Origin: Gammaproteobacteria bacterium
Lineage (GTDB): Bacteria > Pseudomonadota > Gammaproteobacteria > SURF-13
DNA: 5,814 bases
Assembly: GCA_023381235.1 (NCBI GenBank)
Contig: JAMCTV010000105.1
Location: 1 to 5,814 of the forward strand
Reading direction: 5' to 3'
Made by a program: the position numbers and the translations under genes. Under the pieces are notes generated by a model. That model saw only the letters and a program-made list of their open reading frames with translations. It was not told the origin of the DNA and did not search any database. The number at the start of each line of letters is the position of its first letter. Position 1 is the first letter of the stretch. Shown in pieces: positions 1 through 5,196 of this stretch.

Positions 1-4
1 TCAC

Positions 5-33
5 TTGAAACCATTTCAGCTTGCGGCTATCAT
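5..33 (+). promoter_or_regulatory. Sigma70-type promoter of the first gene
   Basis: TTGAAA at 5-10 and TATCAT at 28-33 each match the sigma70 consensus (TTGACA, TATAAT) at five of six positions and are separated by the optimal 17 bases. A start 6-9 bases after the -10 box falls at about 39-42, on the ATG at 40. The promoter may also serve the efflux genes downstream by read-through, because I see no comparably good promoter between 421 and 704. Anything upstream of base 1, such as a metal-responsive operator, is outside the window. Confidence 0.6.
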
Positions 34-39
34 AAGACT

Positions 40-420
40 ATGGCGAGTCACTACAGCAGGCTGTCTGCGGCCCTTTTATTTGCGCTGCTGCAATGCTTTG
101 CGCCGCTGCTGCACGCCCATTTTGATGCCAAGACGCACGATTTGTCCGGGGTCCATCAGCATGATGTGGTGGAGCCGTATTGCCTCGATACTTCGCCCTG
201 TCCTGATGCCAAGGTTGAGGCGCTGGATACGCAGGCCGTCACCATAACTCCGGCTTTCCCCAAAAAACCTTCCGACTCAGCCGATCCCGGCATACTTCCT
301 TTCAGGTTTTCGTCAGGACAGACGCAGGCCTACCTGGCTGCTATTCCTCCGCCCAGCATCGCCGTTCCACGCTGGCACTTTGCCTTACCCCCCGCGCACG
401 CCCCTCCTTACATCCTTTAA
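40..420 (+). CDS. Small secreted His/Cys-containing protein of unknown function, CzcI-like in position
   Basis: This 126-residue protein begins with a classical Sec signal peptide: a hydrophobic stretch at about residues 8-24 and a probable cleavage after LHA at residue 26. The mature protein should therefore be periplasmic. Just after the cut it carries candidate metal ligands: H27, H33, H39, H41, C48 and C54. The remainder is low in recognisable structure and rich in Pro and Ala, ending in a proline-rich tail. I do not recognise a family with certainty. Small periplasmic His/Cys proteins at the front of czc-type operons (CzcI and similar) suggest a role in metal sensing or buffering, but that is inference from position and composition. 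C19 is preceded by Gln, so it is not a lipobox cysteine. There is no Shine-Dalgarno upstream of the ATG and no later in-frame ATG before the signal peptide is lost, so translation is probably leaderless. The next gene lies 284 bases downstream. Confidence 0.7.
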   Translation: MASHYSRLSAALLFALLQCFAPLLHAHFDAKTHDLSGVHQHDVVEPYCLDTSPCPDAKVEALDTQAVTITPAFPKKPSDSADPGILPFRFSSGQTQAYLAAIPPPSIAVPRWHFALPPAHAPPYIL

Positions 421-454
421 TCTCTGGTAGTTCATAGCTTTTAGCAACCAGACT

Positions 455-472
455 GCGCCTGCGCCCAGGCGC
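455..472 (+). terminator. Weak hairpin, possible terminator or attenuator
   Basis: A perfect 7-bp stem (GCGCCTG with CAGGCGC) around a 4-base loop lies 35 bases after the stop of the small secreted protein gene. It is followed by GTTTGG rather than a clean run of T. It would be a poor intrinsic terminator at most, and could simply be a stabilising 3' hairpin. Confidence 0.25.
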
Positions 473-525
473 GTTTGGAATCCGGTTTTACCTATTAAAC
501 CTATTAAGCAGGCTTGGCCGCTTAA

Positions 526-676
526 GGAAGCTCTGAATAAGTCCATCCTGGACTTCTCAGAGCACGAAAAGCAAAAATGCGATTTTTGCTTTTCTTCATT
601 TTTCAAACACTTTCGTGTTTGAAAAATGGCGGCACATCCATGTGCCGCAGGAACCTCTGCCTTAATCAGAAGTTCC
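526..676. mobile_element. MITE-like non-autonomous element with IS5-like ends, flanked by TTAA
   Basis: The left end GGAAGCTCTGAATAAG (526-541) and the reverse complement of the right end, GGAACTTCTGATTAAG (661-676), match at 13 of 16 positions. Both ends are flanked directly by TTAA (522-525 and 677-680). That fits a 4-base target duplication of the YTAR type made by IS5-family transposases. From memory, the ends resemble the IS5 terminal repeat (GGAAG...GAATAAG). The 151-bp element encodes no transposase, so it would need to be moved in trans; it could instead be the joined ends of a deleted IS. TTAA is self-complementary, so the flanks could also be read as an extension of the inverted repeat. 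It lies between the small secreted protein gene and the adaptor gene, ending 15 bases before the adaptor's Shine-Dalgarno. Confidence 0.65.
530..676 (+). repeat. Five consecutive hairpins filling the MITE-like element
   Basis: Five inverted repeats follow each other almost without gaps. (1) 530-563: GCTCTGA/TCAGAGC plus inner AAGTCC/GGACTT, loop 545-549. (2) 566-594: a perfect 13-bp stem with loop GCG. (3) 597-628: a perfect 14-bp stem with loop TTTC. (4) 629-648: GCGGCACA/TGTGCCGC with loop TCCA. (5) 650-676: a 10-bp stem with one C-A mismatch and a 7-base loop. If transcribed, nearly every base would be in a stem-loop. Stems 2 and 3 are A/T-rich and symmetric, while stem 4 is GC-rich. The array may act as an RNA-stability or attenuation element in the leader of the efflux genes; that role is inference. 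Confidence 0.75.
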
Positions 677-691
677 TTAACGCCAAGCTAC

Positions 692-696
692 AGGAG
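692..696 (+). promoter_or_regulatory. Ribosome binding site of the adaptor gene
   Basis: AGGAG ends 8 bases before the ATG at 705. This selects 705 over the out-of-frame ATG at 700 and the in-frame ATG at 720, and it keeps the full signal peptide. Confidence 0.8.
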
Positions 697-704
697 TAAA
701 TGGT

Positions 705-1808
705 ATGCGCAAGCTGCGCATGAGTTGTCTGCTATTGAGCGGTATTTTTAACGTCACGGCGCTGTACGCTGCCGAGGACATCGCGCTGTCCGCGCAACAG
801 GTGCAGGCTCTGGATATTGTGAGCGCACCTCTCCAGAGGCAGGATGCCGCGGCGGGCACCGGGCTGCCCGCGCAAGTCGTCATCCCCAACAACCAGATGC
901 ACATCGTGAGCGCGCCCACGGACGGCTTCGTGCAAGCCATGCTGGCGGCGGTGAACGAGGAGGTAAAACGGGGGCAGGTGCTGGCGCGCCTGAAAAGCCC
1001 AGCGCTCATCGAGGCGCAACGCGCATTCTTGCAGGCGGCGACGCGCGCGGAATTGCGACGCGGCAATCTCAGGCGCGATGAGGAATTGTTCCAGGAAGGC
1101 ATTATCGCACACAGCCGCTATTTGACCACCAAAAATGAATACGCCGAGGCCGCCGCCGAGTTGGCCGAGCGCGAGCAGTTGCTGTCGCTTTATGGCATGA
1201 GTGTTTCGGCCATAAAGCAATTGCGCGACAAGCGCGTGCTGACCAGCGCAGTCGAGATTGTCTCGCCTATCAGTGGCGTGGTGCTGGAGCAATTGGCCGT
1301 CGCCGGGCAGCGTGCCGAGGCATCGGCGCCGCTGTATAAAGTAGCGAGCCTCTCGCCCCTGTGGCTGGAAATCGCCGTGCCGCTGTCAGGTGTTGCGCAG
1401 GCAGGGGAAGGCGGAAAAATCAGCGTACCCGCCTATCAAGCCGCCGGCAAGGTGCTGTCGGTGGGGCGCGGCGTGGACAGCGCGAATCAGACCGTGATGG
1501 TGCGCGCCGAGGTGACCGAGGGCGCGGAGCGCCTGCGCCCCGGCCAGCAGATTGAGGTGCTGATTGCCGCGCCCGGTTCCGTGACCGAGCAATGGGTGGT
1601 GCCGAACCAGGCCCTGGTGCGCCAGGAAGGGCAGGTGTATGTGTTTGTGCAGACCCCAGGCGGTTTTCGGGTGCAAGCGGTGACCGTGGTGAGCGCGGCG
1701 GCGGAGACCAGCACCATTCAAGCGCCGTTGCGCGGCGATGAGCACATTGCGGTGCGTGGCGTGGTGGCCTTGAAAGGCGCTTGGCAGGGTTTAGGGGGAG
1801 CTGAATAA
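705..1808 (+). CDS. czcB: RND efflux periplasmic adaptor subunit (membrane fusion protein, CzcB/CusB type)
   Basis: This 367-residue adaptor would bridge the inner-membrane RND pump and the outer membrane channel in the periplasm. Residues 1-22 form a signal peptide with probable cleavage after LYA (22) or the next Ala. The two halves of the biotinyl/lipoyl domain are visible at about 67-107 (VSAPTDGFV...VKRGQVLARL) and 183-215 (IVSPISGVV...PLYKVASLSPLW). They flank a charged helical hairpin at about 108-178. A beta-barrel at about 216-290 and a membrane-proximal domain up to the C-terminus follow. The protein is short and lacks the His-rich N-terminal metal-binding segment known from C. metallidurans CzcB and any Met-rich N-terminus like that of CusB. 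The stop overlaps the pump start by one base (TAATG), which implies translational coupling. The family assignment is firm; the czc symbol is family-level, since the metal is not known. Confidence 0.9.
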   Translation: MRKLRMSCLLLSGIFNVTALYAAEDIALSAQQVQALDIVSAPLQRQDAAAGTGLPAQVVIPNNQMHIVSAPTDGFVQAMLAAVNEEVKRGQVLARLKSPALIEAQRAFLQAATRAELRRGNLRRDEELFQEGIIAHSRYLTTKNEYAEAAAELAEREQLLSLYGMSVSAIKQLRDKRVLTSAVEIVSPISGVVLEQLAVAGQRAEASAPLYKVASLSPLWLEIAVPLSGVAQAGEGGKISVPAYQAAGKVLSVGRGVDSANQTVMVRAEVTEGAERLRPGQQIEVLIAAPGSVTEQWVVPNQALVRQEGQVYVFVQTPGGFRVQAVTVVSAAAETSTIQAPLRGDEHIAVRGVVALKGAWQGLGGAE

Positions 1809-4800
1809 TGCTGGCGCGTCTGATTGAATTCGCCCTGACCCAGCGTTTGCTGATGTTGCTGCTCATGCTGTTGCTCATCGCGGGCGGCGGCTATGCCTTC
1901 AAAGGCTTGCCCATAGACGCCTTTCCCGACGTCTCGTCCACGCAGGTCAAGGTCATCATCAAGGCCCCCGGCATGACACCGGAAGAGATCGAGGCGCGCA
2001 TCACTGCACCCATCGAGGTGGAGATGCTCGGTATCCCGAACCAGAAAATCCTGCGCTCGGTGACCAAATACGGGCTGACCGACATCACCCTCGACTTTGC
2101 AGACGGCACCGACATTTACTGGGCGCGGCAGCAGGTCGCGGAGCGCTACAACAACATCGCCGGCGATCTGCCCCCCGGCATTTCCGGTGGCCTCGCGCCG
2201 ATCACCACGCCGCTTGGCGAGATGTTCATGTTCACCATCGAGGGCGGCGATCTATCTTTGATGGAGCGCCGTAGCCTATTGGACTGGGTGATACGCCCGG
2301 CGCTGCGTACTTTGCCGGGCGTGGCCGATGTCAATGCGCTGGGCGGGCTGGTGCGCAGCTTCGAGGTGGCGCCGGACAACGCAGCTTTGCGCGCGCGCGG
2401 CATCAGCCTGAGTGAATTGCAAACGGCGCTGGAAACCAATAATCGCAACGACGGCGCGGGACGCCTCACCGATGGTGAAGAGGTGTTGCTGGTGCGTTCC
2501 GAGGGCACGATCAAGACGCTGGACGACTTGCGCGCCATCGTGGTCGCCAGCCGCGACGGCATGCCGGTGCGCGTGGGCGATGTGGCCGAGGTGCGTATCG
2601 GCAGTCTCACGCGCTACGGCGTGGTGACCAAGGACGGCAAGGGCGAGGCGGTGCAGGGCTTGGTGCTGGGCCTGCGCGGCGCGAACGCACAACAAGTGGT
2701 GGAGGGCGTGCGCAACAAGCTGGCGGAATTGGCCCCCACGCTCCCCGCGGGAGTGAAGACCGAAGTATTTTATGATCGCGGCAGCTTGGTGGAGCGCGCC
2801 GTGGGTACGGTTTCTAGGGCGCTCATGGAAGCCATCGTGCTGGTCGTCATTCTTCTCATCTTGTTTCTCGGCAACCTGCGCGCCGCGCTGGTGGTGGCGC
2901 TGACCTTGCCGTTGGCGGCGCTGGTCACCTTTATCATGATGCGTTTGTTCGGCATGTCGGCCAATCTGATGAGTCTGGGTGGACTGGCGATTGCCATCGG
3001 CATGCTGGTGGACGCGGCGGTGGTGGTGGTGGAAAACACCGTCTCGCATCTGGCGCACGACAAGAGCGCTGCAAAATTGCCGCGCCTGCATGTGATTTAC
3101 CGCGCGGTGCGCGAGGTGGCGACACCCGTGACCGCCGGTATTCTGATTATCATCATCGTGTTCCTGCCGCTGCTCACACTGCAAGGCCTGGAGGGCAAGC
3201 TGTTCATTCCGGTGGCATTGACCATCGTGTTCGCGCTGTCCGGCTCGCTGGTGCTCTCGCTCACGATTATTCCGGTGCTCGCCTCGTTCCTGCTGAAACG
3301 GGTCGCGCATAATGAGCCATGGCTGGTGCGCAAAGCCAATGCGCTGTATGAGCCGGTGTTGCGCTGGTCCTTGAATCACGTAAAAACCGTTGTGACGGCA
3401 GCCGGGGTGGCATTGCTGTTGACTGTTTTTGTTTACATGCAAACCGGCAAGACCTTCATGCCGGAAATGGATGAGGGGACCCTGATCGTTCAGGTCGAGA
3501 AACTGCCGTCCATCAGTTTGGAGCAAACCGCCGCGCTGGATTTGAAAATCCATCAGGCGATCATAGGCCAAGTGCCGGAAGTGACCGGTACTGTGGCGCG
3601 GGCCGGTTCCGATGAGTTGGGCCTTGATCCGATGGGACTGAATCAGACCGACACCTATCTACAGACCAAGCCGCGCGATGAATGGCGCGAGCCCGACAAG
3701 GAATGGCTGAAAGATGAACTGCGTAAGGTGCTCGATCAACTGCCGGGCATTTCCTACAGCTTCAACCAGCCGATAGACATGCGCGTGCAGGAGATGATTA
3801 TCGGCGTGCGCGGCGATATCGCGGTGAAGGTGTTCGGGCCCGATCTCGCCACCCTCAACCGCCTGGCCGCGGAGATCGAGGCGGTGCTGAAGACCGTCCC
3901 CGGCAGCCAAGACGTGTATACGGTGCAGAACGAGGGCGTGCAATATCTTACGGTCGGGATTGACCGGCTCGCCGCCGGACGCATGGGCTTGAATGTGGAT
4001 GACATCGGCGAGGCGTTACGCTCGCAACTGGAAGGCAAGACCTTGGGCGTGGTGCTGGAAGGCGCACGGCGCACGCCGGTGTTGCTGCGCGGTGAAGGTA
4101 ACGTGCGTACCTCGCCGACCCTGTTTTCCCAACTGACCTTGGCTTTGCCCAACGGCGGAAATGTCCCGATTTCCACCGTGGCCAGACTGCAGCGCGTGGA
4201 CGGGCCGGTCAAGATAGACCGTGAAAACGCCGCGCGCATGTCAGTGACGCTCTCCAATGTGCAGAACCGCGATTTGGTCGGCTTTGTGGAAGAGGCCAGA
4301 CGGGCGGTGAGCGAGCGCGTCGTCCTGCCCGACGGCTACCGGCTGAGCTGGGGAGGACAGTTTGAAAATCAGCAACGCGCCGCCGCGCGTCTTGCCATCG
4401 TGGTGCCGGTGGCATTGGGGCTGATATTTCTGTTGCTGTTCGCCACCTTCGGCTCGGTACGCCAGGCGGTGCTGGTGCTATCCAACATCCCGTTCGCCAT
4501 GGTCGGCGGCGTGTTCGCCCTGTGGCTATCTGGGGAATATCTGTCCGTGCCTGCCTCGGTGGGCTTTATCGCCCTGCTCGGTATCGCCGTACTGAACGGC
4601 GTGGTGATGGTCAGTTACTTCAACCAACTGCGCGCGCAGGGCATGGCGCTCGCCGATGTGGTGATCGAAGGAGCGAAGCGGCGTTTGCGCCCGGTGCTGA
4701 TGACCGCCAGCATCGCCGCCTTCGGCCTGGTGCCGCTGCTGTTCGCCAGCGGCCCCGGATCGGAAATTCAAAAACCTTTGGCGATTGTGGTGATCGGAGG

Positions 4801-4882
4801 TCTGGTAAGCGCCACGCTGCTGACGCTGATCCTCTGCCCATTCTCTATCGGCCGCTTTGGCATAAGCCCGAAGGAGGCCTGA
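1808..4882 (+). CDS. czcA: HME-family RND heavy-metal efflux pump (CusA/CzcA type)
   Basis: This 1024-residue inner-membrane pump would use the proton gradient to drive metal ions into the adaptor/channel complex. TM1 is at about 14-31, followed by the FPDV motif (39-42), a large periplasmic loop to about 338, TM2-TM6 at about 341-495, TM7 at 528-545, the second periplasmic loop to about 860, and TM8-TM12. The TM4 signature reads AIGMLVDAAVVVVEN with D402 and E409. The first Asp of the CzcA DFG...VDGA motif is Ala396, as in CusA. Near the C-terminus lies the family motif GPGSEIQKPLA (982-992). By my manual alignment, the CusA Met triad (M573, M623, M672) corresponds to Q562, Q613 and E662. 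The segment QPIDMR..E resembles CzcA-type pumps, which suggests divalent metals over Cu/Ag. The start has a GGGGGA Shine-Dalgarno 8 bases upstream and overlaps the adaptor stop. The last 15 residues (after L1009) do not look like the family's usual LP.LYR ending, which instead appears in the -1 frame from 4834. Confidence 0.93.
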   Translation: MLARLIEFALTQRLLMLLLMLLLIAGGGYAFKGLPIDAFPDVSSTQVKVIIKAPGMTPEEIEARITAPIEVEMLGIPNQKILRSVTKYGLTDITLDFADGTDIYWARQQVAERYNNIAGDLPPGISGGLAPITTPLGEMFMFTIEGGDLSLMERRSLLDWVIRPALRTLPGVADVNALGGLVRSFEVAPDNAALRARGISLSELQTALETNNRNDGAGRLTDGEEVLLVRSEGTIKTLDDLRAIVVASRDGMPVRVGDVAEVRIGSLTRYGVVTKDGKGEAVQGLVLGLRGANAQQVVEGVRNKLAELAPTLPAGVKTEVFYDRGSLVERAVGTVSRALMEAIVLVVILLILFLGNLRAALVVALTLPLAALVTFIMMRLFGMSANLMSLGGLAIAIGMLVDAAVVVVENTVSHLAHDKSAAKLPRLHVIYRAVREVATPVTAGILIIIIVFLPLLTLQGLEGKLFIPVALTIVFALSGSLVLSLTIIPVLASFLLKRVAHNEPWLVRKANALYEPVLRWSLNHVKTVVTAAGVALLLTVFVYMQTGKTFMPEMDEGTLIVQVEKLPSISLEQTAALDLKIHQAIIGQVPEVTGTVARAGSDELGLDPMGLNQTDTYLQTKPRDEWREPDKEWLKDELRKVLDQLPGISYSFNQPIDMRVQEMIIGVRGDIAVKVFGPDLATLNRLAAEIEAVLKTVPGSQDVYTVQNEGVQYLTVGIDRLAAGRMGLNVDDIGEALRSQLEGKTLGVVLEGARRTPVLLRGEGNVRTSPTLFSQLTLALPNGGNVPISTVARLQRVDGPVKIDRENAARMSVTLSNVQNRDLVGFVEEARRAVSERVVLPDGYRLSWGGQFENQQRAAARLAIVVPVALGLIFLLLFATFGSVRQAVLVLSNIPFAMVGGVFALWLSGEYLSVPASVGFIALLGIAVLNGVVMVSYFNQLRAQGMALADVVIEGAKRRLRPVLMTASIAAFGLVPLLFASGPGSEIQKPLAIVVIGGLVSATLLTLILCPFSIGRFGISPKEA
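4871..4877 (+). promoter_or_regulatory. Shine-Dalgarno of the DUF3240 gene, inside the pump gene
   Basis: AAGGAGG lies 7 bases before the ATG at 4885 and within the last codons of the pump gene, whose TGA is at 4880-4882. It is the strongest ribosome binding site in the window and fixes the DUF3240 start despite an open frame extending further upstream. Confidence 0.85.
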
Positions 4883-4884
4883 AC

Positions 4885-5196
4885 ATGAATGTATCCGATT
4901 GCTGTTTGACGCTGATGGTCCCCAAGGCGCTGGAAGAAAATCTGCTGGACTTGTTGCTGGAGCACGACGCGCTTGCCGGTGGATTCATTACCTCCGAGGT
5001 GGAGGATCACGGGCGCAATGTTACCTATCAGAGCATGGCCGAAAAAGTGCGCGGCCGTGCACACCGGGTAGAGATACAAATCATTATGCATCATGCCGAT
5101 GCGCAAACCTTGCTGCGGGATATCAAGCAGGTGCTGCCGCGCACCAATATCGTTTATTACATGACTCCAGTTACGGAGTTTGGGAGTTTTCTGTGA
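4885..5196 (+). CDS. DUF3240 family protein (small PII/CutA-like protein)
   Basis: This 103-residue protein has no signal peptide or membrane segment, so it should be cytoplasmic. The pattern fits DUF3240: an initial strand LTLMVPKALEENLLDLLLE (8-26), then GGFITSEVEDHG (32-43), a conserved AEKVRGRAHRVEIQIIM block (52-68), a helix with LLRDIKQVL (76-84), and an ending IVYYMTPVTEFG (89-100). The beta-alpha-beta arrangement, twice over, resembles the ferredoxin-like fold of PII and CutA proteins, which form trimers. No biochemical function is established that I know of. It begins two bases after the pump stop with an ideal Shine-Dalgarno, and its TGA overlaps the GTG of the outer membrane gene. 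A role in modulating the pump or in sensing metal on the cytoplasmic side is inferred from this position. C6, C7 and the H69-H70 pair are possible ligands. The reading frame is open far upstream of 4885, but start context and family length both support 4885. Confidence 0.85.
   Translation: MNVSDCCLTLMVPKALEENLLDLLLEHDALAGGFITSEVEDHGRNVTYQSMAEKVRGRAHRVEIQIIMHHADAQTLLRDIKQVLPRTNIVYYMTPVTEFGSFL

Noticed and set aside
5..247. An 80-codon frame starting at a TTG, overlapping the first gene
   Set aside because: Its start codon lies in the -35 box of the likely promoter. The product is Arg/Cys/Trp-rich without structure, whereas the frame at 40 gives a proper signal peptide.
475..507. A second promoter (TTGGAA with TATTAA) before the adaptor gene
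   Set aside because: The two candidate -10 boxes give spacers of 12 or 21 bases, outside the working range. The TATTAA pair is part of a short 9-base tandem repeat.
385..606. A 73-codon minus-strand frame across the intergenic gap and the left half of the MITE
   Set aside because: It runs through the hairpins and the end of the upstream gene, and the product has no family features.
530..676. CRISPR-like or REP-type repeat array
   Set aside because: The five hairpins differ in sequence and have no constant repeat with unique spacers. They are bounded by one pair of inverted ends.
732..1292. A 186-codon open frame on the minus strand opposite the adaptor gene
   Set aside because: It overlaps a firmly identified adaptor and has no recognisable family or start signal. 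GC-rich coding DNA gives such shadows.
2276..3571. A 431-codon open frame on the minus strand inside the pump gene
   Set aside because: It is exactly antisense to conserved RND coding sequence. Its product is a His/Gln/Arg-rich string with no domain pattern, as expected from the codon bias of the pump gene.
4522..4833. The upstream part of the open frame that continues into DUF3240
   Set aside because: Before 4834 its translation is an Arg-rich shadow of the pump's conserved TM9-TM12 region. Only the stretch from 4834 on resembles real protein.
4826..4842. Programmed -1 frameshifting as the cause of the odd pump C-terminus
   Set aside because: There is no slippery X XXY YYZ heptamer or homopolymer at the switch point, so mutation or sequence error is more likely. 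The finding is kept but not called as recoding.
1808..4882. Assignment as a copper/silver CusA
   Set aside because: By manual alignment the three CusA substrate methionines are replaced by Gln, Gln and Glu, and the locus contains no CusF-like gene in view.
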